DNA of 64,000 bases, taken from positions 38,537 through 102,536 of the forward strand of contig JACZJC010000052.1 in the NCBI GenBank assembly GCA_014860745.1. Direction: 5' to 3'. The stretch is from Anaerolineales bacterium. Its GTDB lineage: Bacteria; Chloroflexota; Anaerolineae; Anaerolineales; Villigracilaceae. A program made the position numbers and the translations under genes. The number at the start of each line of letters is the position of its first letter. The first letter of the stretch is position 1. Under the pieces are notes generated by a model that worked only from the letters and a program-made list of their open reading frames with translations, was not told where the DNA came from and searched no databases. Positions 24,839 through 34,400 of the stretch are shown here, piece by piece.

Positions 24839-24862
24839 GGGACCCGTTACGAGGGTCTCTTT
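24839..24862 (+). terminator. Terminator of tRNA-Leu
   Basis: GGGACCC pairs with GGGTCTC (with G-T wobble) around GTTACGA and is followed by TTTTATTTT. Confidence 0.7.
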
Positions 24863-24901
24863 TATTTTCGGCCGCAAGTCGCATAAAACGGATGGGGGTG
24901 G

Positions 24902-24976
24902 TATAATTACACTATAAATAACAGCTTCTTTCATCTAATGCGGACACGAAGTTTCCCCCCATCTTCGTGTCTTTTT
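24902..24976 (+). promoter_or_regulatory. gyrA leader: -10 box and terminator-like hairpin
   Basis: TATAAT at 24902-24907 should start transcription near 24914. A perfect nine-pair stem, GACACGAAG (24943-24951) with CTTCGTGTC (24963-24971), is followed by five T residues, all before the gyrA ribosome site (AAGGA near 25007). The tRNA already has its own terminator upstream, so this hairpin could attenuate gyrA. Inference. Confidence 0.5.
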
Positions 24977-25017
24977 GTGCCAATTTGACGAATTTTTTCC
25001 ACTATTAAGGAACCTTT

Positions 25018-27537
25018 ATGGCTGAAGAAAATTTGATTGCAGGAAATATCGAGTCCGTTGATATTGACGCCCAGATGCGCTCCGCCTACCTGGATTACGC
25101 CATGAGCGTGATCGTGGCGCGCGCGCTGCCGGATGCCCGTGACGGCTTGAAACCCGTCCACAGACGCATTCTATACGCCATGCATGAGCTCGGTATCCGC
25201 TCGAACTCATCCTACAAAAAGTCCGCTCGTATCGTGGGTGAAGTGTTGGGTAAATATCACCCGCACGGCGATTCGGCGGTCTATGAATCCATGGCGCGCA
25301 TGGCGCAGGATTTCTCGCTGCGTTATCTGCTGGTGGATGGTCAGGGTAACTTCGGCTCCGTGGACGGGGATGCCCCCGCGGCCATGCGTTATACCGAAGC
25401 GCGCCTGCAAAAAATGGCCGAGGAACTGCTGGCTGATCTTGAAAAAGATACGGTGGATTTTGGCCCCAACTTTGACGATTCGCTGGAGGAGCCGCTCGTT
25501 CTTCCCGCGCGTTTGCCGAATCTGCTGCTCAATGGGGCATCGGGTATCGCTGTGGGCATGGCGACCAACATCCCGCCGCAGAACCTGCGCGAATTGACGG
25601 GCGCGATCAATCATCTGATCGATCATTACGACAAGATCGAAGATGTTACTGTTGATGATCTGATGAAATTTGTGATCGGTCCCGATTTTCCCACAGGCGG
25701 AATCATCGTCGGAACAGAGGGAATTCACTCGGCATATGGAACAGGCCGGGGTCGAATCGTGATGCGCGGCGTCGCTCACATCGAAGAGACAAAAGCCGGG
25801 CGATATTACATCAATATTACCGAGATTCCCTACCAGGTCAATAAATCCACATTGATCGAGCGCATCGCTGAGTTGGTGCGTGATGGCAAGATCGACCAGA
25901 TCTCAGACCTGCGGGATGAATCCGACCAGCGCGGCATGAGCATCATCATCGAGTTGAAGCGCGGCGCCCAGCCGAAGAAGGTGTTAAACCAGCTTTATAA
26001 ATATACGGCGTTGCAGTCCACGTTTGGTGTGCAAATGCTTTCGCTCGTGGATGGGGAACCGCGCACCCTGCCGCTCAAGCGCATGCTGCATATCTTCATC
26101 GAGCACCGCCAGACGGTCATTGTCCGCCGCACCAATTTTGAGCTGGCGAAGGCGCGCGCTCGTCAGCATATTTTGGACGGATACCTGATTGCTCTGAATA
26201 ACATTGAAGCGGTCATCAAAACCATTCGCGAAGCTGAAGATGCGGATGTGGCCAAGACGAATTTGATGAAGCGTTTCAAACTGAGCGAATTGCAGGCGCA
26301 GGCGATTTTGGATATGCAGCTGCGTCGTCTCGCCGCATTGGAACGCTGGAAGATCGAGGAGGAGCATAAGCAGGTCCAAGCGACCATCGAATATCTTGAA
26401 GATCTGCTTGCAAACCCCAAGAAAATCCTTGCGCTGATTAAGACGGAATTGCTCGAATTGACCGAAAAATATGGCGACGACCGACGCACGCGCATCGCCG
26501 CCGAAGCCAAAGAGGATATTCACGATGAAGATTTAGTTGCGGATGAATCTGTGCTGATCAGCCTTACAGAACGCGGATATATCAAACGCGTGGCTGCTTC
26601 GGCTTTCCGTTCGCAAAGCCGCGGCGGGCGCGGCGTGATGGGACACACCACCAAGGAAGAAGACGAGGTGGTCATGCTCATTCCCGCCCGCACCCTGAAC
26701 ACAATGTTGTTCTTCTCGGATAAAGGCAAGGTATATTCCGAAAAAATATATCAAATCCCTGATTCGGAACGCGCCACGAAGGGCATTCCATTGGTCAATG
26801 TCCTTTCCCTCGATCCGAACGAAAAAGTGACGGCAGCTATGGCTGTGGGAGATTTCTCACCGGGCAATTATTGTGTGCTGATGACGGGACGGGGAAGGAT
26901 CAAACGCGTTTCAATGGAAGAATTTGCTTCCGTCCGTCCCTCCGGCTTGATCGCCATGAACCTGGATGAAGGGGATACCCTCGGCTGGGCGCGCCTCACT
27001 TCCGGCAAAGACGAGATCATCATCGTCACCGAAAATGGGCAGGCCCTGCGATTCAGTGAAACCAAGGTCCGCTCGATGGGACGTCAGGCCGCCGGCGTGC
27101 AGGGAATCAAACTCAAGAAGGATGATGCGGTTACCAGCATGGACGTGGTGGAAAAAGATGGCGCTCTGCTTGTCATCACAACCAGGGGATTCGGAAAACA
27201 GACCCCACTCACCGAGTACATGGCCAAGGGACGCGCCACTGGCGGAAATTTTACGATCGACCCCAAAGCCTTGAAGGAGATTGGCAAGATCGCTGCCGCG
27301 CGAGTCGTTCAAAAAGCGGACGATCTGACGATCATGACCTCCAACGGGGTGACTTTGCGATTGAATGTGAAAGATGTTAAACAATCCGGCCGTGCGACAA
27401 GGGGAGTGCATCTTATCAAACCGCAGGAAGGTGATGCGGTTGCCTCTGTGGCGCGAATCTCGGCCGATGATTTGAAAAAGGCGGGCGCGCAGATGAACGA
27501 GACGGAAAAAACGGAAGCACAACCAAAGTTGGTGTAA
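25018..27537 (+). CDS. gyrA: DNA gyrase subunit A
   Basis: 839 residues. The breakage-reunion domain contains the catalytic tyrosine in AMRYTEARL (Tyr125) and the quinolone region [17 protein letters not shown], with Ser86 and Glu90 at the E. coli Ser83 and Asp87 positions, the acidic/serine pair that usually gives quinolone sensitivity. The C-terminal beta-pinwheel starts with the GyrA box QSRGGRG (about 539), which separates GyrA from ParC. Gyrase introduces negative supercoils with GyrB, which is not in the window. AAGGA precedes the ATG. The leader may include an attenuator. Confidence 0.97.
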   Translation: MAEENLIAGNIESVDIDAQMRSAYLDYAMSVIVARALPDARDGLKPVHRRILYAMHELGIRSNSSYKKSARIVGEVLGKYHPHGDSAVYESMARMAQDFSLRYLLVDGQGNFGSVDGDAPAAMRYTEARLQKMAEELLADLEKDTVDFGPNFDDSLEEPLVLPARLPNLLLNGASGIAVGMATNIPPQNLRELTGAINHLIDHYDKIEDVTVDDLMKFVIGPDFPTGGIIVGTEGIHSAYGTGRGRIVMRGVAHIEETKAGRYYINITEIPYQVNKSTLIERIAELVRDGKIDQISDLRDESDQRGMSIIIELKRGAQPKKVLNQLYKYTALQSTFGVQMLSLVDGEPRTLPLKRMLHIFIEHRQTVIVRRTNFELAKARARQHILDGYLIALNNIEAVIKTIREAEDADVAKTNLMKRFKLSELQAQAILDMQLRRLAALERWKIEEEHKQVQATIEYLEDLLANPKKILALIKTELLELTEKYGDDRRTRIAAEAKEDIHDEDLVADESVLISLTERGYIKRVAASAFRSQSRGGRGVMGHTTKEEDEVVMLIPARTLNTMLFFSDKGKVYSEKIYQIPDSERATKGIPLVNVLSLDPNEKVTAAMAVGDFSPGNYCVLMTGRGRIKRVSMEEFASVRPSGLIAMNLDEGDTLGWARLTSGKDEIIIVTENGQALRFSETKVRSMGRQAAGVQGIKLKKDDAVTSMDVVEKDGALLVITTRGFGKQTPLTEYMAKGRATGGNFTIDPKALKEIGKIAAARVVQKADDLTIMTSNGVTLRLNVKDVKQSGRATRGVHLIKPQEGDAVASVARISADDLKKAGAQMNETEKTEAQPKLV

Positions 27538-27545
27538 ACAAAAAA

Positions 27546-27573
27546 GGGCGGGGCTTCAAGCCCCGCCCTTTTT
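27546..27573. terminator. Bidirectional terminator after gyrA
   Basis: GGGCGGGGC (27546-27554) pairs with GCCCCGCCC (27560-27568), flanked by A5 and T5, so it can serve both strands. Confidence 0.9.
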
Positions 27574-27599
27574 CATTCATTTTCATTTTGCGGTGTAAA

Positions 27600-27818
27600 T
27601 CAAATGCTGATCTTGCCCATAACGAACAGGAACAGCGAACCGAGCACGCATACCGAAAGGAATAGCATCACCGCCACCACGAACCGTTGGATGGGGGTCA
27701 TTCCCAGAAACCGGCCGGAACGTCTGCGCGGGGTTTCCGTCCCTGCAGCGGGCTGGAATTTGGCTTCTTCATCGGCAAACGATTTTGCTGAAACCTCTTC
27801 GCGAAGATTATCGAACAT
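27600..27818 (-). CDS. Small single-span membrane protein
   Basis: 72 residues from the ATG at 27818, with AGAGG six bases upstream; a GTG two codons earlier is less likely. A polar N-terminal half (EEVSAKSFADEEAKFQPAAG, then an RRR basic patch) leads to one C-terminal membrane helix (about 44-70), so the bulk faces the cytoplasm. It follows birA on the same strand after about 24 bases and probably shares its transcript. Not recognised. Confidence 0.6.
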   Translation of the reverse strand: MFDNLREEVSAKSFADEEAKFQPAAGTETPRRRSGRFLGMTPIQRFVVAVMLFLSVCVLGSLFLFVMGKISI

Positions 27819-27842
27819 GGTCACCTCTTTTTCAGGAGTATA

Positions 27843-28622
27843 TCACGCTGACGGGCGCAGGCTTACATCCCCAAATCGGACTATCACGGATTTGTCATGG
27901 ATATCCCTCAGCCGCAAACTACCATCGGATTCGAGGCCGTCCACTCTGCCAGTGACGGGAACTTCGCCTCCCGACTTAACCTCAACCTGACCACCGCGAA
28001 AGGCAAGCAATTCCTCCCAGGCTTTGATCAATTCATCCTCGCCCAGGCGTTCGCGCCAGTGGAGGAAAGCACCCAGGATGCCGGACAGAACATCTTCGCG
28101 GATTAACTCACTTCCAAGTTCATCTTCAAGGCTGGTGGCGGGGAATTGCAAAAATTCCGCTGGTGGAACGGAAGGTTTATAAACGTTGATGCCCATGCCG
28201 ATTACCAGCGAGTCGACATCATCACCAGACCACACAGATTCCACCAGGATGCCCGCCGTTTTTTTTCCATTCAATAAAATATCGTTCGGCCATTTGATCT
28301 GCGGCTTGAGTCCAATTCGGGAAATGGAGTCTGCGATTGATAGCGCAGCCAGCCCGACGGTCCGCGAGAGATGCGGGCGCATCGACGCGGAGGGGCGCAG
28401 GATCAAACTAAAAGCCAGGGCGCTGCCTTTTGGGGTGAACCATTTTCGGTTGAGTCTGCCGCGTCCCTGCGTTTGTTCATCCGCGATCACTATCGACAAA
28501 TCCTTTGCGCCCTCCGCCGCCCAAGCCAGCGCCTCATCGTTGGTGGAGCCGATTGAATCGAAATAGCGCAGGTTGTTGAAGTTTAATTTGGAAAGTTTTT
28601 TTTTGAGGGAGGATTCGTTCAT
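27843..28622 (-). CDS. birA: Biotin--[acetyl-CoA-carboxylase] ligase
   Basis: 259 residues from the ATG at 28622, which clears the preceding terminator hairpin. The catalytic core shows GSTNDEA (about 25), the biotinyl-5'-AMP loop EQTQGRGRLNRKW, and the conserved KWPNDIL (about 113-119), followed by the KTAGILVE strand; a small SH3-like C-terminal domain ends the protein. There is no N-terminal DNA-binding HTH, so it is a group I, purely enzymatic ligase. It attaches biotin to carboxylase carrier proteins. Located between the M23 peptidase and a small membrane protein gene, all on the minus strand. Confidence 0.92.
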   Translation of the reverse strand: MNESSLKKKLSKLNFNNLRYFDSIGSTNDEALAWAAEGAKDLSIVIADEQTQGRGRLNRKWFTPKGSALAFSLILRPSASMRPHLSRTVGLAALSIADSISRIGLKPQIKWPNDILLNGKKTAGILVESVWSGDDVDSLVIGMGINVYKPSVPPAEFLQFPATSLEDELGSELIREDVLSGILGAFLHWRERLGEDELIKAWEELLAFRGGQVEVKSGGEVPVTGRVDGLESDGSLRLRDIHDKSVIVRFGDVSLRPSA

Positions 28623-28631
28623 GTTAAATAA

Positions 28632-28666
28632 TAAAACCATAAGGTCTTCAAGACCTTATGGTTTTA
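28632..28666 (-). terminator. Hairpin terminator between the M23 peptidase gene and birA
   Basis: A 15-bp perfect stem (28632-28646 with 28652-28666, core AAGGTC/GACCTT) and a TTCAA loop, with A/T ends on both sides. It starts two bases before the M23 stop codon. Confidence 0.75.
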
Positions 28667-28667
28667 T

Positions 28668-29840
28668 TTACTGAACAATATCATACGGGTTGATATTCGA
28701 GCCGCCAATACGGACCTCGAAATGCAAGTGCGCGCCGAATGAATTGCCTGTATTGCCCGCCGCTCCAACGACCGTGCCCTGCCCAACCGGGGTACACTGG
28801 CTGACATTGATTGCGCTCAAGTGGGCATAGACCGTCACATAGCCATTGCCATGATCGATTTGCACCACGTTGCCATAGCCATAATTCCAGCCGCCCTGCG
28901 CCATGGTTACAATGCCGGTGCCAGCTGCATAAACCGGATCGCCTTCAGCGGCTTCAATATCGATGCCAAGGTGGCCTGGCCCATATCCGTTGCCGGTGAT
29001 GTTGTGCGAATTGGCTGGCCATCCAAACCCGCTTGCCACCGGGCCGCCGCCGCAGCTGTTGGTTGCATTCGCGCCGCCTGTGCCGGTGTTGGCGCCGCGG
29101 CCTGCGGTTTGCAGGTCCTGTTCCCACGCGCGCAGATCACGGGCGCCGCCGGGGATCATTACAAGAGTGCCCGGTTCAACCTTGGGGTCCGTTAAGTCGA
29201 TATCGTTGCCGGGAAAATTGATAATATCATCAGCGATGGCATCGAATTTTTCAGCGACCGATTCGAATGTGTCACTGTCCTTCCATTCATAATACAACCC
29301 GTCCACCGGCGGAATCGTCAACTCCATGCCGGGTTTTAAATTATGGGGGTTATCCTCCAACTGCGTGTTGACATACAAAATGGATTCGGATTTAAGTTTG
29401 AATTCCTCGGCGATGGACAGCATGGCATCGCCGCGCGAAACGCGGTAGATGGTCGGTCCATATCTGGGTCGTTCCGGGATATTGGTGATTAATTGCAATT
29501 TACGGAGGATGGATGGAAGTTCGCTTCCCTCCGCGCCGACCACTGGTTCACCGGCCTGAGGCTGCCCAACGCTTCCAGTTCCCGGCTCCGACGCGCTTGT
29601 GGGCTGGGCAACGGCGGTATACGTAACCGGGCGGGTGCTTTTATAGTAAAGGGTGGAACTGAGTAAAGCCGCCACGATTACCAGCGTTACAACCCAGCTG
29701 ATTACCGAAAAACGATCCACCCTGCGGTTTTTGCGCGGTGAAGTGGACGGCTCGTTTGCGGCGGATACATCCGGCTGAACCTTTGGATTGCGTTTGAATC
29801 TTTGGAAAAAAGATCGGATATTTTTGGTAAGCGGTTTCAT
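28668..29840 (-). CDS. Membrane-anchored LysM / M23 peptidase
   Basis: 390 residues: a basic cytoplasmic N-terminus, one membrane helix (about 45-65), a linker, two LysM-type modules (about 125-175, YRVSRGDAMLSIAEEF, and 178-225, ending VEPGTLVMIPGG), and an M23 metallopeptidase domain (about 275-390) with GHLGIDIEAAEGDPVYA and the zinc-binding HLHFEV near the end, HLS in between. All M23 ligands (H-x3-D and HxH) are present, so it is probably an active endopeptidase of cell-wall peptides. LysM modules bind glycan. Likely part of cell-wall growth or division on the outer face of the membrane. Confidence 0.9.
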   Translation of the reverse strand: MKPLTKNIRSFFQRFKRNPKVQPDVSAANEPSTSPRKNRRVDRFSVISWVVTLVIVAALLSSTLYYKSTRPVTYTAVAQPTSASEPGTGSVGQPQAGEPVVGAEGSELPSILRKLQLITNIPERPRYGPTIYRVSRGDAMLSIAEEFKLKSESILYVNTQLEDNPHNLKPGMELTIPPVDGLYYEWKDSDTFESVAEKFDAIADDIINFPGNDIDLTDPKVEPGTLVMIPGGARDLRAWEQDLQTAGRGANTGTGGANATNSCGGGPVASGFGWPANSHNITGNGYGPGHLGIDIEAAEGDPVYAAGTGIVTMAQGGWNYGYGNVVQIDHGNGYVTVYAHLSAINVSQCTPVGQGTVVGAAGNTGNSFGAHLHFEVRIGGSNINPYDIVQ

Positions 29841-29882
29841 TTTTTTGTTTGCTGTTTATTTATCTTTCAATAAACAGCCAGG

Positions 29883-31160
29883 TTAAGCATCCCTGGTGAG
29901 GTTTTCAAGAAATTCCAAATTATTCTTGGATTTTTCCATGCGGGTGATAATAGCTTCGGTGGCGACAGAATTATCCATGCCGGCACCCTGGGGCGGGGGA
30001 GAAGTCATCTGGATGAACATGCGGCGCATCAGCCAGACACGCTGCATCAGGTCCGGACCGAGGAGCAGATCTTCGCGGCGGGTGGACGAGCGTTCGATAT
30101 CCACTGCGGGGAATGTGCGGCGTTCCTGAAGTTTTCGCGACAGGATCAATTCCATATTGCCGGTACCTTTGAATTCCTCGTACACAACGTCATCGAGGCG
30201 GGAGCCGGTATCCACAAGACAGGTGGCAATGATGGTCAGCGAGCCGCCGTCTTCTACATTGCGTGCCGCGCCAAAGAATCGCTTGGGGGGATACAACGCG
30301 GAGGGGTCCATACCACCGGAGAGGGTACGGCCCGAAGGATTGACGACCAGGTTGTAGGCGCGGGCGAGGCGGGTGATCGAGTCCATTAAGATTACTACAT
30401 GGCGTCCAATCTCCACTAGTCTCTTGGCGCGCTCCAGGGCTAATTCCGCAGTGCGGACGTGGGAGGTGACCGGTTCATCGAAGGTGGAGGCGACCACTTC
30501 CGCATCCACAGAGCGGTCCATGTCAGTTACTTCCTCGGGGCGTTCGCCGATCAGTGCAATAATCAAATGCACATCGGGATATTTGGTTGAAATGGAGTTC
30601 GCAATTTGCTTGAGAATTGTGGTTTTGCCCGCCTTGGGTGGAGAAACAATCAATCCGCGCTGGCCGCGGCCGATGGGTGCGATCAGATTGATCAAACGGG
30701 GAGCCAGGGTGGCCTGGTCGGTTTCAAGATCAAAACGTACTTCCGGGAAGATGGGAGTGAGGTTTTCAAAGACAACCCTTCGAGTGCCCGTTTCCGGCTC
30801 CAACCCGTTGACGGATTCCACTTTGAGCAGGCCGAAGTGCCGTTCGCTTTCACGAGGCGGACGCACCTGCCCAATCACGAGGTCGCCTGCGCGTAGATCG
30901 TATTTTCTTAATTGCGCCTGTGAAACGTACACATCCTGGTCGCTGATGCGGTAGTTGGTGGCTCGCAGAAAACCGATGCCTTCGCTCATGATCTCCAGGA
31001 TGCCGCCGCGCAGTTCAATGCCTTCTTTCTGCGCCTCCGCTTCGCGGATCAGCATGGCGAGGGACTCCTTTTTCAGGCGGTTGAAATTTGGAATATTGAA
31101 GCTCTTCGCCATTGCGCGCAGTTTGGAAAGCGGTTCGTTCTCTAATTCAAGTATTTTCAT
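29883..31160 (-). CDS. rho: Transcription termination factor Rho
   Basis: 425 residues. N-terminal helical part with [23 protein letters not shown], cold-shock RNA-binding domain ([19 protein letters not shown]), then the hexameric ATPase: Walker [11 protein letters not shown] (about 178), Walker [17 protein letters not shown], the Q-loop and R-loop around [20 protein letters not shown], and the bicyclomycin-contact region. Length matches typical Rho without the inserted domain seen in Actinobacteria. Terminates transcripts with C-rich rut sites. A leader hairpin precedes it; see 31201-31231. Confidence 0.97.
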   Translation of the reverse strand: MKILELENEPLSKLRAMAKSFNIPNFNRLKKESLAMLIREAEAQKEGIELRGGILEIMSEGIGFLRATNYRISDQDVYVSQAQLRKYDLRAGDLVIGQVRPPRESERHFGLLKVESVNGLEPETGTRRVVFENLTPIFPEVRFDLETDQATLAPRLINLIAPIGRGQRGLIVSPPKAGKTTILKQIANSISTKYPDVHLIIALIGERPEEVTDMDRSVDAEVVASTFDEPVTSHVRTAELALERAKRLVEIGRHVVILMDSITRLARAYNLVVNPSGRTLSGGMDPSALYPPKRFFGAARNVEDGGSLTIIATCLVDTGSRLDDVVYEEFKGTGNMELILSRKLQERRTFPAVDIERSSTRREDLLLGPDLMQRVWLMRRMFIQMTSPPPQGAGMDNSVATEAIITRMEKSKNNLEFLENLTRDA

Positions 31161-31200
31161 GTTGTAATCTCTTATGGGAAAAAATTGGGATAGGAATGTG

Positions 31201-31231
31201 AAAAAGACCAGTCCCCGCTATATTGGGCTGG
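31201..31231 (-). promoter_or_regulatory. Terminator-like hairpin in the rho leader
   Basis: On the minus strand CCAGCCC, an eight-base loop, and GGGGACTGG (one bulge) form a stem followed by TCTTTTT, about 40 bases before the rho start codon. Position suggests attenuation of rho. The rest of 31161-31401 has no other feature I can support. Confidence 0.4.
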
Positions 31232-31401
31232 CGGATTTCCTTAGGATATTGTTGGTGATTTTGGGATTCTGGTCAAGGTTCTCGTTACAATTTCAGACAC
31301 AATCGATTTGTGCCTATGATCAACGTAGGTAATTTATCAATGCCTCAGGGGAGATAACGGGATTATAGCACTTCCACGGGGATGATGCAAGCAATAGGTT
31401 A

Positions 31402-34400
31402 TTAGAATTCATGGTCGAGTATACGATTTTGCAAATCCAACAGGCGGCGATAGAAACTGTCTCTGCTGGAAAGTTCAGCATGTGTGCCGCGTTCGATGAT
31501 CTGCCCGTGATTCATCACAAGGATTTTGTCCACATTTTCGAGACCTATTAATCGATGCGTAATGAGTAGTGAAGTCTTACGTTTCATTACAGCGAATAAT
31601 GTTTCCAAAACTTGCTGCTCGGTCAATGGGTCAAGATTGGCTGTGGGTTCGTCGAGGATCAAAATTGGGGCATCTTTTATCAAAGCACGCGCAATTGCCA
31701 GCCGCTGACGTTCTCCGCCCGAGAGACGCAGTCCTTGTTCACCGATTAGCGTGTCGTAACCTTTTGGCAGGCTCATGATGAAGTTGTGAATTTGCGCGGA
31801 TTTGCAAGCTGCTTCCACTTCTTCTCTGGTGACTTTCTTACGCGCGAATCTCAAATTCTCGTAAATGGATGTGTTGAAGAAATACGTGTTCTGTGAAACA
31901 TACCCGCTTCTTGCTCTGACCTCGTCCTGATTCAACGCTTTGAGCGATTCCCCGCCCAAACGGATTTCTCCAACTTCGTACTCCCAGAATCTTAGCAGCA
32001 GATTTGCAATGGTACTCTTGCCTGCTCCGCTTGGTCCGACGATGGCGATGGAGGTGGAAGGTTGCAGGTTGAAGGTTACATGTTGCAGGGCAGGTGTGGC
32101 TTGGGTAGGGTAGGTGAAAGAGAGATTGGTAATTTGTAATTGGTGATTGGTAATTGGCAACTGGTCACTGGTTACTGATAACTGGTCACTGACCTCCGGC
32201 TCTGTATCCACCACTTCAAACAAGCGTCTAGCCGCTTCACGCGAGGAATTCCACATTTGGGCGGCAAGGGGCAGGGGAATGACGGCTTCGAACGAAGCGA
32301 GAGTAAGCAGGGTCAACGAGGCGAGCATGGGACCCGCGAGATTGCCATTGGTGATCTGCGGAATGGTGAGGAAGAGCACGGACCACATGCCGAGTTGGGT
32401 GAACAATGTCCCCAGCGCGGCGTGGATGCCTGTCACACGTGCCATGTAGCGTTGGGCGTTTCCGTAGTCGTTTGCGGTGTCTGCAATTTGTGCGAGGCGT
32501 TCGTCGGCGCGACCATAGGCGATTAGGTCTGCCATACCTTGAATGCTGTCCACGAGGCGGGTTTGCAAGTCGGCGCGCAGGGCGATGGTCTGTTCGGCAG
32601 ATTTGCGGCTGGTCGTTTGTGCGAGGATGGGCAGGAACAAGCCGAGGCTGAGATAAAAGGTCAGGAAGACTGGAGCAAGCAGCGGGTAGAAAGAAGCGAG
32701 GAAGATGGCAGTGAATGCCCCAACGACGATGGCGGTCAATGGCGGTGAAACAACACGGACGTAGAAATTTTCCAGTGTTTCCACATCGCCAATAATGCGG
32801 GCGAGCAAGTCGCCAGAGCGGAAGTTCATCAGGCGGGCGGGGGCGAGGGGCTCGAGTTTTTCGTAGAACCACACACGCAGTTTTGCAAGCAGGCGGAAGG
32901 TCACATCGTGCGAGACGAGGCGTTCGAGGTAGCGGAAGATGGCGCGGGTGATGCCGAAGAAGCGGGTGCCGACGGTGGATACGCCAAGGTCCGCGACGGA
33001 GACGGCAATGGCGGCGGTGGAGATCAGCCACGCGGAGGTGCCCATGAGGGCTACGCTCGCAAGGATGGTGATGGAACTGAGCAGGACAGAGAGCGCGACG
33101 CGATGCCAGTTGCCGCGGAGGAAGGTTAGTAAACGGGGAAGGATCGATTTTTGATCCCCAAAGGGGACGTTGTTTACGATTTCAGATTGACGATTGACGA
33201 TTTGGTCAAAGGTCGAAGGTCGAAGGTCGGGTGTCTTGGGAGTTTGGGTTTTGACCTTTGACTTTTGACCCTTCGACAGGCTCAGGGCAGGCTCTTCGAC
33301 TTGTTTATAAGTTTTTACCATGCTCGCGTACATGCCGTTCTTCGCAAGTAGTTCTTTGTGTGTGCCTTGTTCGATGATTTTGCCTTCATCAAGGACGATG
33401 ATGGTATCGGCTTGGAAGATGGTGTTGAGGCGGTGGGCAATGGTGATGACGGTTCGTCCCAGCATGAGTTCGCGGGTGGATTTTTCGAGCAGGGATTCGG
33501 TTTCGGGGTCGAGCGCGGAGGTGGGTTCGTCGAGGATGAGGATGGGCGCGTCTTTGAGGAAGGCGCGGGCGAGGGCGAGGCGTTGGGCTTGTCCGCTGGA
33601 GAGGCGGGCGCCGCTTTCGCCGACGATGGTTTCGTATTTTTCTGGGAGCGATTCGATGAAGTCATGTAGGCGCGCGGCTTTAGCGGCGGTGACGATTTCA
33701 TCGTGAGTCGCGTCCGCTTTGCCGAGGCGGATGTTTTCGGCGATGGTGGTATGGAAGAGGTGAGGTTTTTGGGGAACCCAGGCGATGGAATGATGAAGGA
33801 TGAAGGATGAATTGGTGGTTGGTGATTGGTGATTGGTAACTGGTGATTGGTAATTGATGCTGCCTTGTGTTGGATGAATAAAACCAAGTAATAAATGAGC
33901 AAGCGTTGATTTTCCCGCGCCTGTTTTGCCAACCAAAGCAATATGTTGACCTTTGTCTATTTTTAGGCTGATATTTTGTAATGCGGGAATTGTTTCATTT
34001 GGGTAAGTGAATGAAATATTCGATAATTTGATGGTCGAGAAATCGATATTCGATATTCGATTGTCGAGTATCGAGTATCGAGTATCGACGATTGGCGTGT
34101 CCAAAATCTCATAAATCCGCTTTGCCGCAGTCGTGCCATTCATGCCTGCGTGGAATCTTGCACCAAGGGCACGCAGGGGCATGTAGAATTCGGGGGCGAG
34201 GACGAGCAAGAAGAGCGCGGGCTGAAATTCCATGTTGCGGTAAAGCAGGCGGAAGCCAATTTCCACGGCGACGATGGCGGTGCTGATGGTGGCGAGCATT
34301 TCCAGCGCGAGAGCGGAGAGAAAGGTGATGCGTAAAACGCTCAGGGTCGTGTCACGGTATTGCTCAGAAACCTTGGCGATATTTTTCGCCTGTCCCTTCG

